A stretch of DNA of 64,000 nucleotides, taken from contig NZ_JBITLV010000003.1 of NCBI RefSeq assembly GCF_044465595.1, forward strand, positions 558,001 through 622,000, given 5' to 3'. Each line of letters begins with the position of its first letter. The first letter of the stretch is position 1. Under the pieces are notes generated by a model, which searched no databases, was not told where the DNA came from, and was given only the letters and a program-made list of their open reading frames with translations. Shown piece by piece: positions 40,828 to 49,970 of the stretch. Position numbers and translations under genes: made by a program. Source of the DNA: Spongisporangium articulatum (GTDB lineage: Bacteria; Actinomycetota; Actinomycetes; Actinomycetales; Kineosporiaceae).

Positions 40828-41065
40828 TCCGGCGCTCCCGCACCGGGCACGGCCAAGGCCATGGCTCTCCGATCGTGTCCCACGTGCCTCAGGGGGTGGC
40901 ACGGGGCGACAAGTCAACCATGCCCGGGTATGCCCCCAACACGTTGCGCATGCGCCCTTCATCACACAGTTCCATGCATGATCATGCTGCGTTTGCGCAT
41001 GATCGACGCGATTCAGGGGCGAACGTTCACATTCCTGTGTTGATCATGCGCAAACGCAGGATTTC
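40828..41065. promoter_or_regulatory. Promoter region of the polysaccharide operon with a palindrome
   Basis: 238 bp between the EF-G-like gene and the operon, both on the minus strand. It must carry the operon promoter, but I cannot assign -10/-35 boxes. Its far half is the palindrome at 40987-41059. Confidence 0.45.
40987..41059. repeat. Palindrome, TGATCATG family, copy c (18-bp perfect arms, opposite polarity)
   Basis: CTGCGTTTGCGCATGATC (40987-41004) and GATCATGCGCAAACGCAG (41042-41059) are perfect reverse complements. The GATCATG ends face inward to the loop, the reverse of copies a and b. It begins 7 bp past the EF-G-like stop and may terminate that gene. Confidence 0.9.
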
Positions 41066-43180
41066 TCAGGCCGGCGCCAGCACGCGGTCGGCGACCGCCG
41101 GGGGCATCGGGGCGTGCCGGGCGTAGGCCCGCCGGAAGGTCCCCGTCCCGTGCGCGAGACCGCGCAGCGCCGGCGCGTAGGCGGTCAGCTCCAGCGCGGG
41201 CACCTCACCGGAGACGAGGGTCCGGCCCGGGCCGGCGGGCGCCGTCCCCGTGACCCGGGCCCGGCGGGACGACAGGTCGCCCAGCACGGCGCCCACGTAC
41301 TCGTCGTCGACCTCGATCTCGACCGCGTCGACCGGTTCCAGCAGCGCCACCCCGGCGTGCTCGGCGGCCTCGCGCAGCGCGAGCGCCCCGGCCGCGGCGA
41401 AAGCCGCGTCCGAGGAGTCGACGCTGTGCGCCTTCCCGCCGACCAGGGTGACCCGCAGGTCGACCATCGGGTAGCCCGCCACCCCGCGCAGCAGCTGCGC
41501 CCGCACCCCCTTCTCGACGCTGGGGATGAACTGCCGCGGCACCGCGCCGCCCACCACCCGGTCGACGAACTCGAACCCGGAACCCGGCTCCAGCGGCTCG
41601 ATCTCGAGGTCGCACACGGCGTACTGCCCGTGCCCGCCACTCTGCTTCACGTGCCGGCCGTGGCCGGTGGCCGCGCCGCGCACCGTCTCCCGCAGCGCGA
41701 CCCTGACCGGCTGCAGCTCCACGTCGACGCCGTGCCGCGAGGCCAGCCGGTCGAGGAAGACCTCGAGGTGCGCCTCCCCCATCGTCCAGACGACGAGCTG
41801 CCCGGTGGCCGGGTCCTGGTGCACGCGCACCGCCGGGTCCTCGCCCGCCAGCCGGGCCAGCGCCGACGACAACTTCTCCTCGGCCGCGGACGTACGCGCC
41901 GAGAGGGCCGCCGGGAGAAGCGGATCCGGGATGGACCACGGCTCCAGCAGGGCCGGTGCGCCGACGTCGGACAGGGTGTCACCGGTCGCGGCCCCGGCCA
42001 GGCGGGCCACCGCCACGATGTCGCCCGCCGTCCCGCAGCCGACCGGCGTCAGGGTCTGGCCGAGCGCCCGGGACACGGCCCCGGCCCGCTCGTCGTCGTC
42101 GTGGTCGGGGTGGCCCTGCCCCCGACGGTCGGGGCCCGTCCAGCGTTCCAGGTGACCGGACACGTGCACGGTGTCGCCGGTGCGGATCCGCCCCGAGAAG
42201 ATCCGCAGCAGGCTCAGCTGGCCCACGTAGGGGTCCGACGTCGTGCGCAGCACCTCGGCGACCAGCGGCCCGTCCGGGTCGCAGCCGACGGGGGCCCGCG
42301 GGCCGCCGTCCGGGGTGGTGACGGCCGGCAGCGGGTGCTCCAGCGGTGAGGGGAAGCCGCGGGTGATCAGCTCCAGCAGCTCGGCGGCGCCGACCCCGCT
42401 CGGTGGGACGGCGGGCAGCACCGGGTGGAAGCTGCCGCGGGCCACCGCGCGTTCGAGATCCCTGACGAGAGTGTCGTATTCGACGTCGTCGCCGGACAGC
42501 CAGCGCTCGAGCAGGGTGTCGTCCTCAGACTCCTGGATGATGGCCTCGATTAGCTCGGCCCGTTCCGGGCCGGACCGGACGGCAGGGTCGGAAGACGAGA
42601 GCAGCCCCCTCAGCCCCGCGCCGCGGTCGTGGGGCAGGTACAGCGGCTGGACGCCGTCCCCGAACGCCCGCCGGCACGTCGCCAGGGTCTGCTCGAAATC
42701 GCCGCGCTGCTGGTCGATGTGGGTGACGACGACCGCGCTGGGCAGGCCGACCGCGGCGCACTCCTGCCACAGGGCGCGGGTCAGGCCGTCGACCTCGTCC
42801 ATCGCCGAGACCACGAACAGGGCGGCGTCGCCGGCGCGCAGCCCGGCCCGCACATCACCCACGAAGTCCGGGTGTCCGGGGGTGTCGACGAGATTGACGG
42901 TGCGGCCGTCGAAGGCGAAGCTCGCGACGGACAGGGTGACCGAGCGGCCCAGCCGTTTCTCGACGGCCTCGGCGTCGCAGACGGTGGTGCCGTCCTCGAC
43001 GCGGCCCGGGCGGGTGAGCACGCCCGCGTGGGTCAGGAGCGCTTCGACCAGCGTCGTCTTCCCGGCCGCGGCGTGCCCGACCAGCACCACGTTGCGGATG
43101 GACTCCGGAGCGGGAGGGCCGTGGCGCACCTGGTCGGACGCCGGGCCGTGCGGGCCGTGCTGGTTCGCGTGAGCAGCCAT
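41066..43180 (-). CDS. Elongation factor G-like GTPase (FusA2/TetM-like group)
   Basis: 704 aa from the ATG at 43180, with AGGAGG six bases upstream. The G domain has VGHAAAGKTTLVEALL (P-loop), VNLVDTPGHPDFVGDV (G3) and a G4 that reads THID in place of the usual NKxD. Domains II to V follow, ending with LELTAYAPALRGLAHGTGTF, the EF-G domain V signature. Paralogues such as Rv0120c exist beside the main EF-G in many actinobacteria; their role (ribosome recycling, stress or antibiotic tolerance) is not settled. The N-terminus is a His/Gly/Pro-rich extension of about 25 residues. It is unrelated to its polysaccharide neighbours. Confidence 0.88.
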   Translation of the reverse strand: MAAHANQHGPHGPASDQVRHGPPAPESIRNVVLVGHAAAGKTTLVEALLTHAGVLTRPGRVEDGTTVCDAEAVEKRLGRSVTLSVASFAFDGRTVNLVDTPGHPDFVGDVRAGLRAGDAALFVVSAMDEVDGLTRALWQECAAVGLPSAVVVTHIDQQRGDFEQTLATCRRAFGDGVQPLYLPHDRGAGLRGLLSSSDPAVRSGPERAELIEAIIQESEDDTLLERWLSGDDVEYDTLVRDLERAVARGSFHPVLPAVPPSGVGAAELLELITRGFPSPLEHPLPAVTTPDGGPRAPVGCDPDGPLVAEVLRTTSDPYVGQLSLLRIFSGRIRTGDTVHVSGHLERWTGPDRRGQGHPDHDDDERAGAVSRALGQTLTPVGCGTAGDIVAVARLAGAATGDTLSDVGAPALLEPWSIPDPLLPAALSARTSAAEEKLSSALARLAGEDPAVRVHQDPATGQLVVWTMGEAHLEVFLDRLASRHGVDVELQPVRVALRETVRGAATGHGRHVKQSGGHGQYAVCDLEIEPLEPGSGFEFVDRVVGGAVPRQFIPSVEKGVRAQLLRGVAGYPMVDLRVTLVGGKAHSVDSSDAAFAAAGALALREAAEHAGVALLEPVDAVEIEVDDEYVGAVLGDLSSRRARVTGTAPAGPGRTLVSGEVPALELTAYAPALRGLAHGTGTFRRAYARHAPMPPAVADRVLAPA

Positions 43181-43222
43181 GCGGACCTCCTCGTCCGAAC
43201 GCCGTCGGGACCAGGGTTCCGC

Positions 43223-44215
43223 CTACTCGCGCGTAACGGCAACCCTCCGGTCCGCCGGACGTTCGGGGGCCGCCGGGGCGGTGCCCACGAGCAGCGGGGC
43301 CAGCGGCGAGCGCACGAGGACGAGCCCGACCGCCCAGGGCACGACGAGGGCCACCACGAAGGTGCTCCACCGCTGCGTGCCCATCACCAGGATCACCGAG
43401 GCGTGCAGCAGCACCAGCGGTAGCGCGACGACGGCCAGCTCGGTGACCGCCCGGCGCACGGGTTCGGCGGACACCCGCCCCAGCGCCGTGCAGAGCACGA
43501 GCAGCCCCCACGAGACGGCGACGGCCACGAGGTAGCCCGCGACCGGCGTCCCGAGCTCGCCCTGCTTGAGGTTCATCGGCTCGACGACGCCGGTGGCGGC
43601 CAACGCGAGCCCGGACGCGACGAGCACGAGGGCCGCCGTGAGCGCGAGACGCCGCTCCAGCCGGTCGGTGAACCGGCGCAGCCACTCCCCCGCGACCACG
43701 AAAACCAGTGTGTAGGCGACGGTTCCGAGGGATTCCGGCACGTCGTGCAGGCGGTCGCCGAACGGGTAGGACAGCAGCCAGCCGGCCGCGGCGAGCGCGG
43801 TCACGGCCGGCAGCCCGAGACCGGCCACCTCGAGCCCGCGCCGCAGCAGGCAGACCGCCGCCAGTGCCGTGATGAACCAGAACGCCGAGAACGGCCGCGC
43901 CACGGCGCCGCCGACCACGATCTCCTTCGACCAGTACAGGATGTTCGGCGCCTCGTAGGCGAAGAAGAACGCGGCCACCAGCACCAGCCACGCGACGTAG
44001 GGCACGAGCAGGGTGCGCAGCCGGTTGACCCACTCCCGGGACAGCGACCGGCCCGGCCGCCAGAACCAGCCGGCCAGGAGGAAGAACAGCGGCATGTGCC
44101 ACGTGTACGTGAGCCGGTAGGGCTGGCCCTCGGTCCAGACGTGACCGGCGACCATCGCCGTCAGACCGACGACCCGGGCGAGATCGACTCCTGCGTCACG
44201 CTTCTCGACCGCCAC
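43223..44215 (-). CDS. Acyltransferase 3 family membrane protein (fucose 4-O-acetylase-like)
   Basis: 330 aa from a GTG. It begins KRDAGVDLARVVGLTAMVAG, then HVW and LTYTWHMPLFFLLAGWFWRP, the conserved start of the NolL/COG3594 group, with about ten membrane helices. These proteins acetylate sugars of surface or signalling glycans. It is a clear paralogue of the protein at 44466 (both have RDAGxDLARVVG, PLFFxLxGWFWRPGR, LGTPVAGYxVA). It lies downstream of the EF-G-like gene's start by 42 bp on the same strand. The region upstream carries a palindromic repeat. Confidence 0.85.
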   Translation of the reverse strand: MAVEKRDAGVDLARVVGLTAMVAGHVWTEGQPYRLTYTWHMPLFFLLAGWFWRPGRSLSREWVNRLRTLLVPYVAWLVLVAAFFFAYEAPNILYWSKEIVVGGAVARPFSAFWFITALAAVCLLRRGLEVAGLGLPAVTALAAAGWLLSYPFGDRLHDVPESLGTVAYTLVFVVAGEWLRRFTDRLERRLALTAALVLVASGLALAATGVVEPMNLKQGELGTPVAGYLVAVAVSWGLLVLCTALGRVSAEPVRRAVTELAVVALPLVLLHASVILVMGTQRWSTFVVALVVPWAVGLVLVRSPLAPLLVGTAPAAPERPADRRVAVTRE

Positions 44216-44337
44216 GTGACCATGCCACCACGGGGTGTCGCCTCACCGCGAATCGTTCCGGGTGTCGTCAACCTGCCGTTCGCCGGGCGTTCAAATGCCG
44301 GTGCGATGCGGTCGCATCCACGGGCGAGTCCGCACCC

Positions 44338-44406
44338 GTGGTGGCAGCCCTGGTGGCGGCCGTCGCGCCGGCGGGCGACGCATCTGCTGCCACCACGCCT
44401 GCCGTC
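44338..44406. repeat. Palindromic repeat, GTGGCAG family, copy 3 (solitary)
   Basis: The left arm is GTGGTGGCAGCCCTGGTGGC (44338-44357); the right arm is TCTGCTGCCACCACGCC then TGCCGTCAC (44383-44406). The arms agree at 15 of 18 positions. The layout equals copies 1 and 2 around the AbiEi-like gene at 10916, but no such gene is next to this copy. It lies in the 250-bp gap upstream of the acyltransferase at 43223. Confidence 0.82.
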
Positions 44407-44465
44407 ACGGATGACCAACCGATCATCGAGCTGTGGGACACCGGAAACCGAGCTGCTGGGGCGAC

Positions 44466-46241
44466 CTACTGCCCGGAGCCGCTGGAACGCTCAGTTGCCG
44501 TCCCGTCGGACGGAGCCGCCGCGGCGCGACGACCGAACCAGATCTCCTGGGTGTCGACGACCTGACGCACGGGCCGGGGCCGGTCGGGCAGCTCCAGCGC
44601 GTCGAGGTCGTCGGACAGGTCGATCTCCACGCGCTGGGGAGCGACGGTCTGGTCGACGGGCTCGGGCGCGTCCTCGAGCGCGACCACCAGCTCGGCGTCG
44701 GGCTCGGGCCCGGGTTCGGGCTCGGGTTCGGGTTCGGGTTCCGGCTCAGGTTCCGGCTCGGGGACGACGTCCGCCGGCTCCGGCTCGGGGACGACGGGCC
44801 CGGCGAGCGGCTCGACGGGTGCCGCCAGTTCGGCCAGGCGCCGTTCGATGGCCACGATCTCGGCGGGCCGCTGGTCCACGACCGGCGCCGGGGCGTCGGC
44901 CGCGCGGGCCGCTCGGTCGGCCTCCTGTTCGGCCGCCCGCAGCTCGCGGCGCGCGCGACGCTCCTCCTGGGCCTGCGGCGACTCGTCCAGCTGCAGACCG
45001 TCGAGGTCGAACGAGACCTCGCGCTCGTCGTCCGGTTCGACGGCCCCCATGGCGACCAGCTCGTCGATGATCGACGGCAGGCCGACCTCGGTGGGCGGGG
45101 GCGGCGCCGTCCGGTTGCGGGCCTCGCGTTCGCGCGCGATCCGCTCGCGCACGGCGGACGCCTCCCGCGTCACCCGCGCGGTGGCCCGGGCCGTGGGCCC
45201 GGCGGTGGGTGGGGTGCGCTGCCGGACGACGGACGCGTGCGTCGCGCGCGCCGCCGCCGGTTCGGGGGCGGGCACGCCGACGAGCCAGGGCGACAGCGGG
45301 GTGCGGGCCAGCACGAGCGCCATCGCCCACGGCAGCACCAGCGCGAGGAGGAAGTCGACGAACCGGCCGTGCTTGGGGGTGTTCAGCAGCCAGAAGACGA
45401 CCGCGTGGCTGAGGATGACCGGCAGCACGACGACGGCCAGCGACGTCACCGCGGACTGTGCGGCCGCGGACAGCCGCTGCGCGCCGGCGATGGACAGCAG
45501 CACCACGCCCCACGAGAGGGCGAGGGCGACGACGTAGCCCGCGACCGGCGTCCCGAGGTCGCCTTCCTTCAGGTCGACGGGGTCGACGATCCCGGCGCCG
45601 ACCAGCCCGAGCGCCGGCAGGACGAGCCAGGCGCCGACCAGGGCCGGCGAGCGCAGGTTCTCGCTGAGCGGCCGCAGCCGCTCCCCGGCGACGAGGAAGA
45701 CCAGCACCGGGACCGCCATCCCGACGGACTCCCAGGTGCGGTGCAGCGGGTCGGCGACCGGGTACGACGCCAGCCACAGGACGACGGCCAGCGTCGTCAA
45801 GGCCCACGCCGAGAGGCCGTCGAGCGCGCGGCGCAGCAGGCACAACGCGAACAGGGCGGTGACGAACCAGAACGCGGAGAACGGGCGGCGGATGTGCACG
45901 CCGCCCTCGAGCGCGTGGACGAGGAACGTCGAGACGTCGGGCTTGCGGATCACGAGGAACGCGACGCCGACGAGGACCAGCCACGCGACGTACGGCACGA
46001 GCAGGGTGCGCACGCGGGTACGCCACTCGTCGCCGAGGGTGCGGCCCGGCCGCCAGAACCAGCCGGACAGGAAGAAGAACAGGGGGACGTGCCATGCGTA
46101 GAGCAGGTCACGGGTGATGCCGAAGGCCCAGACGTGCCCCACGATGACGGCGGTGACGCCGACGACGCGCGCCAGATCGATGCCCGCATCGCGTTGCGCC
46201 CCTGGCGCCCGCACGCCCGTCGTCACCGACATGGCGAACAT
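44466..46241 (-). CDS. Acyltransferase 3 family membrane protein with long acidic cytoplasmic tail
   Basis: 591 aa. Residues 1-330 are a ten-helix acyltransferase like its paralogue at 43223 (RDAGIDLARVVGVTAVIVGH, WHVPLFFFLSGWFWRPGR). Residues 340-590 are a tail not found in the paralogue: a basic helical part (RVTREASAVRERIAREREAR), an Arg/Glu/Ala coiled-coil-like stretch (QAQEERRARRELRAAEQEAD), and a run of about nine Glu-Pro pairs at about residues 493-515. The tail may bind partners on the inner face. The ATG at 46241 is followed by another at 46232. It is divergent from the 862-aa membrane protein. Confidence 0.85.
   Translation of the reverse strand: MFAMSVTTGVRAPGAQRDAGIDLARVVGVTAVIVGHVWAFGITRDLLYAWHVPLFFFLSGWFWRPGRTLGDEWRTRVRTLLVPYVAWLVLVGVAFLVIRKPDVSTFLVHALEGGVHIRRPFSAFWFVTALFALCLLRRALDGLSAWALTTLAVVLWLASYPVADPLHRTWESVGMAVPVLVFLVAGERLRPLSENLRSPALVGAWLVLPALGLVGAGIVDPVDLKEGDLGTPVAGYVVALALSWGVVLLSIAGAQRLSAAAQSAVTSLAVVVLPVILSHAVVFWLLNTPKHGRFVDFLLALVLPWAMALVLARTPLSPWLVGVPAPEPAAARATHASVVRQRTPPTAGPTARATARVTREASAVRERIAREREARNRTAPPPPTEVGLPSIIDELVAMGAVEPDDEREVSFDLDGLQLDESPQAQEERRARRELRAAEQEADRAARAADAPAPVVDQRPAEIVAIERRLAELAAPVEPLAGPVVPEPEPADVVPEPEPEPEPEPEPEPEPGPEPDAELVVALEDAPEPVDQTVAPQRVEIDLSDDLDALELPDRPRPVRQVVDTQEIWFGRRAAAAPSDGTATERSSGSGQ
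44699..44765. repeat. 6-bp tandem repeat coding for (EP)n
   Basis: Imperfect GGGTTC/GGCTCG hexamers in a row; on the minus strand they encode alternating Glu-Pro in the tail of the acyltransferase. Low-complexity coding repeat, unlikely to be mobile. Confidence 0.8.
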
Positions 46242-46377
46242 CTGATCACAGGCTCTCCGGGCTCGCGTCCCCTACTCGTAAAGCCGGGACGAAGCTCATA
46301 TCCGGCCTCTTCCTTGATCACGCACCCGTGCGGGGAGTTCACTGAGGGCTCGGACGACCGCTCGGGGGCGAGACGCG

Positions 46378-48966
46378 ATGCCGGATGACGACGCGACGGT
46401 GTGGGAACTGCGGGTGCACGGCGTCTCGGACACGCCCCCGGAGTCGGTGCTGCGCACCCGGCCACCGGGCGTCGACCATCTCCAGCCCGCCCCGGACGAT
46501 CCGCTGCCGAAGCTCAAGCGGGTCGCCGGTGACGAGACGGTCGGCTTCTACCAGCTCGAACAGCGCCCCACGGGCGCCGACGAACGGTTCGAGGTCGAGG
46601 CGTTCAGCTGGGGGCAACTCACGTCGGGGCGTCGGATCACCGACGGCAGCACGGTGCGCGACCTGCGCCGCGCGGCGTGGAGCGTGCTGCTGCCGTTCGC
46701 GCTGCTCAACGTGGCGATGTGGGCGCGGCCGCGGGTCAGTGCGACGCCGGGCGACGAGGGCGGGTCGTTCCGGTTGGGTTTCGTCGTGCGGCTGCTGGCG
46801 CTGTCGCTCACGGGGACGATCGTGCTCACCGCGGTCGGCTTCGGGATGGACGAGCTGGCCTGGCAGTGCCGCGGCGGGTGTGGTCGCAACGTGTACGGGT
46901 TGGGGTTCCTGCAGGACGTCGAGGGCGGTCGCCTGGCCGTCGTCGGGTCGCTGCTGCCGCTGCTGGCGCTGGCGTTCATGGTGGCCGTCGTGTGGCGCAC
47001 GTTCCGGTACGAGGCGAGCGTGCCGGCGCCCGGCGCCGGGCGGGTCGTGTCGGGGCAGGAGCCGGGTGAGCTGCACCCGATGGAGGACGAGAACTTCTGG
47101 CGCGGCGCCGCCCTCGTCCGGGTGCTGCGGTGGGCGCACCTGGCGGTGGCGTTGGCCGCGGTCGCGCATGCGCTGGCCGCGACGGTGTGGGCGTACCCGT
47201 CGGGCGTGGTGGACGACGCCGGGCCGGTCGGCGCGGCGGCGGCGGTCTCGATCGGGTCGGGGGTGGTGGTCGCTCTGGCGGCGGTCGCCGTCCTGCTCAT
47301 GGGGCTGGCCGGGAAGTCGGGCCGGTTGACGGGCTCCGCGACCTGGGTGGGCCGCGTCGCGACGACGCTGGCCGTCGTCCTGGTGGCGGTCGGCGAGGTG
47401 GTGGCCTGGAACGGCGCCGGGCCGGCGGCCGACTGGACGGCGTCGGGCTCGTACGCGACGTACCAGGTGCGGTCGCTGCCCGGGTTCGAGGGGACGACGC
47501 GCTGGTTGTACGTCGTGCAGGGGGCGCTGCTGATCTGGTGCCTGCTCGAGAACGGTTTCGAGGCGCACGCGGCGCGCGAGGCGCTGGATCCGCAGTTGCG
47601 CGACGGGCCGGACCGGCCCGCCTGGCGGGGGCTGGGTACGACGCTGTTCGCCGGGGGCGGGTGGGCCATCGGGCTGGTGTTCAGCGCCGGGGTGCTGCTC
47701 GGCGGTTCGTGGTGGCTGAACACCGGGGACAACAAGGAGGACGTGAAGGCGGGCCTCGTGCGGGAGGCGGCCAACCACACGGCGCGCACGAGCGCGACCA
47801 TGCAGTGGGCGGCGGTCGGTCTCGTGTTCGGCGCGGTGCTGGCCGTGGCGGCCGTCGGCATCGGGTTGCTGCACTGGTGGCGGTTGGTCGTGGTGGAACG
47901 CCGACGGGTCGTCGAGGCGGGCGGGTTGTCGGGGGAACACGCCCGGGTCGCGGCGGCGGTCGCGGCGCGGTGGCGGGGCCTGCACCTGTTCGACGGCTAC
48001 CGCGTGTTCTCCTACATCGGCTGGCTGGCCACCGGGGCGGCGCTCGTGATGGCGTTGGGGTGGGGGCTGGGGACGGCGCAGGCCTTCAACGTGCAGGGGA
48101 CGGGCACCCCGTCGAGCTGCGAGGTGCTCGACCGGGGCAAGGGGCGGGCGGCCGAGCTCTCCTGGTCGGTCGCCGCGCAGAACCCGCACGGCCCGTGCCC
48201 GTTCCTGCCGAGGAACCCGTCGAACCTCCCGGAGCACGTGGTCGTCGTGACCGGCTGGCTGTCGGACGTGGGCGGCTTCGTGGCGGTCGGGGTGCTGCTG
48301 GCCGTGGTCGCGTTGCTGAGCGGGTTGTTCCGCAAGCGGGAGGTCCGCCGGTTGTTCGGGATCGTCTGGGACGTCGTCACGTTCTGGCCGCGGGCCGCGC
48401 ACCCGTTCGGGCCGCCCTGTTATGCGGAGGAGGCGGTGCCGAAACTGCTGACCCGGGTGGCGGGTCGGCCGGAGCGGCCACTCGTGCTGGCCGGGCACAG
48501 TCAGGGCGGGCTGCTGGCGGTGGCGGCGGTGCTGCGCACGCCGGACGAGCGGCGCCGGACCACCTTCCTGCTCACCTACGGCACGCAGATCACCCGGTTC
48601 TACGGGCGCGCCTTCCCCGCCTTCTTCGGGCCGGCGATGCGTGGGCGCATCGAGCAGCGTCTCACCGGCGGGCCGGACGACGAGTCGCGCCCCGACGTCC
48701 AGGCCCGGTGGCGCAGCCTGTGGCGCCCGACGGACCCGTTGGGGTGGCCGATCAGCGCCACCGCCCGCCTGACGCGCGATGACGGCGAGGTCGACGCCGA
48801 CAACCGCATCGACCGCCCGGTGGTCGACCCCGCCGGGTACACGCCGGTGCCACCCGGTGAGGTGCTCGACCCGCCGGTGCGTCAGCACTCCGACTACCCG
48901 TTGTCGCCGGAGTATCTCGACGAACGGGACGCCGCGGCCGCGACCCTGCTCCGGATCGTGGGCTGA
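46378..48966 (+). CDS. Large polytopic membrane protein with C-terminal alpha/beta-hydrolase (lipase-like) domain
   Basis: 862 aa. The N-terminus (VWELRVHGVSDTPPESVL) is the opening of an actinobacterial lipase-like family. About eight to ten membrane helices span residues 95-640 in groups, with soluble loops between (for example CRGGCGRNVYG). The C-terminal domain has the nucleophile elbow LVLAGHSQGG (Ser708), with AAVLRTPDERRRTTFLLTYG after it. The His and Asp of a triad cannot be placed with certainty. Membrane-bound esterase activity is inferred from the elbow. It diverges from the acyltransferase at 44466 and ends one base before the rmlD stop on the other strand. Confidence 0.72.
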   Translation: MPDDDATVWELRVHGVSDTPPESVLRTRPPGVDHLQPAPDDPLPKLKRVAGDETVGFYQLEQRPTGADERFEVEAFSWGQLTSGRRITDGSTVRDLRRAAWSVLLPFALLNVAMWARPRVSATPGDEGGSFRLGFVVRLLALSLTGTIVLTAVGFGMDELAWQCRGGCGRNVYGLGFLQDVEGGRLAVVGSLLPLLALAFMVAVVWRTFRYEASVPAPGAGRVVSGQEPGELHPMEDENFWRGAALVRVLRWAHLAVALAAVAHALAATVWAYPSGVVDDAGPVGAAAAVSIGSGVVVALAAVAVLLMGLAGKSGRLTGSATWVGRVATTLAVVLVAVGEVVAWNGAGPAADWTASGSYATYQVRSLPGFEGTTRWLYVVQGALLIWCLLENGFEAHAAREALDPQLRDGPDRPAWRGLGTTLFAGGGWAIGLVFSAGVLLGGSWWLNTGDNKEDVKAGLVREAANHTARTSATMQWAAVGLVFGAVLAVAAVGIGLLHWWRLVVVERRRVVEAGGLSGEHARVAAAVAARWRGLHLFDGYRVFSYIGWLATGAALVMALGWGLGTAQAFNVQGTGTPSSCEVLDRGKGRAAELSWSVAAQNPHGPCPFLPRNPSNLPEHVVVVTGWLSDVGGFVAVGVLLAVVALLSGLFRKREVRRLFGIVWDVVTFWPRAAHPFGPPCYAEEAVPKLLTRVAGRPERPLVLAGHSQGGLLAVAAVLRTPDERRRTTFLLTYGTQITRFYGRAFPAFFGPAMRGRIEQRLTGGPDDESRPDVQARWRSLWRPTDPLGWPISATARLTRDDGEVDADNRIDRPVVDPAGYTPVPPGEVLDPPVRQHSDYPLSPEYLDERDAAAATLLRIVG

Positions 48967-48967
48967 C

Positions 48968-49861
48968 TCAGCGGAGGGTCGGCAGGAACTCGGCGAGCGC
49001 GACGTCCCAGGGGCGCATGGGCGGCAGGCCGACCTTCTCCCAGCCGGCGTTGTCGAGCACCGAGAACGCCGGGCGGGGCGCGGGGCGCGCGAAGGCCGCC
49101 GACGTCGTCCGGCGGACCCGGTCGGGTGAGGCACCCAGGCCCTCGAAGACGGCGGCCGCGAGGCCGTGCCAGGTCGTGCGCCCCGAGTTGGTGCCGTGGT
49201 AGACCCCGGGCGGGACGTCGTCCAGCACCATCTCGACGAGGCGTTCGGCGAGGTCGCGGGTCCAGGTGGGTTGGCCGTGCTGGTCGTCGACGACGTCGAC
49301 GAACTCGCGTTCGGCGAGCAGGCGGGCCATGGTGCGCGGGAACGACGGGCCGTGCTCGCCGTACAGCCAGGCGGTGCGCACGATCCACGAGCCCGTGGGG
49401 AGTTCGGCGCGCACGGCCCACTCCCCCGCGGCCTTGGTGCGGCCGTAGGCGCTGCGCGGGGCCAGCGGCGCGTCGACCGCGTACGGGTCGGCGGTGAGCG
49501 GGTCGACGTCGCCACCGAAGACGTAGTCGGTGGACAGCTGGACCAGGCGGGCGCCCATCGTCGCGCAGGCCCGGGCGAGCAGCTGCGGGCCGACGGCGTT
49601 CACCGAGAACGCTTGGCTCTCTTCGGTTTCCGCGGCGTCGACGGCGGTGTGCGCGGCGCAGTTGACGACCACGACGTCGGGCCCGAGCAGCGGGGCGAGC
49701 ACCTGCAGGACGTCGGCGGGTGAGGTGATGTCGAGCCCGGCGCGGTCGAGGCCCACGACCCGGTCGACGGGCACGTCGGCGGCGGTCAGCGCGGCCTGGA
49801 CGTCCCGCCCGAGCATCCCGGCGGAACCCGTGACGACCCAGCGTTCGGGCACGAAACTCAC
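48968..49861 (-). CDS. rmlD: dTDP-4-dehydrorhamnose reductase
   Basis: 297 aa from the GTG at 49861, chosen for the GGCAGG site a few bases upstream; the frame continues upstream but without a ribosome site. SDR fold: WVVTGSAGMLGRDVQ (NADPH loop), VVNCAAHTAVDAAE, the Ser/Thr-Asp-Tyr segment LVQLSTDYVFGG, catalytic SAYGRTKAAGE (YxxxK) and VRTAWLYGEHGPSFPRTM. It makes dTDP-L-rhamnose, the last step of the pathway. It is separated from rmlB by an Abi-type gene, so the two are probably not one transcript. Confidence 0.94.
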   Translation of the reverse strand: MSFVPERWVVTGSAGMLGRDVQAALTAADVPVDRVVGLDRAGLDITSPADVLQVLAPLLGPDVVVVNCAAHTAVDAAETEESQAFSVNAVGPQLLARACATMGARLVQLSTDYVFGGDVDPLTADPYAVDAPLAPRSAYGRTKAAGEWAVRAELPTGSWIVRTAWLYGEHGPSFPRTMARLLAEREFVDVVDDQHGQPTWTRDLAERLVEMVLDDVPPGVYHGTNSGRTTWHGLAAAVFEGLGASPDRVRRTTSAAFARPAPRPAFSVLDNAGWEKVGLPPMRPWDVALAEFLPTLR

Positions 49862-49970
49862 TCTCGACCTGCCTTCTGCATGTGGCTCCCGATTCGTCAC
49901 CCAGGCTAGCGACAGCCGGCACGCATCCGGCGGCCGTGTCGCTTCCGGCTCCCCCCGACTCTGATTCGAA

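Noticed and set aside
46339..49515. 1058-codon minus-strand frame opposite the large membrane protein
   Set aside because: Arg/Pro/His-rich antisense of a high-GC gene. The plus-strand frame has helices and a nucleophile elbow, and rmlD occupies a different minus-strand frame.
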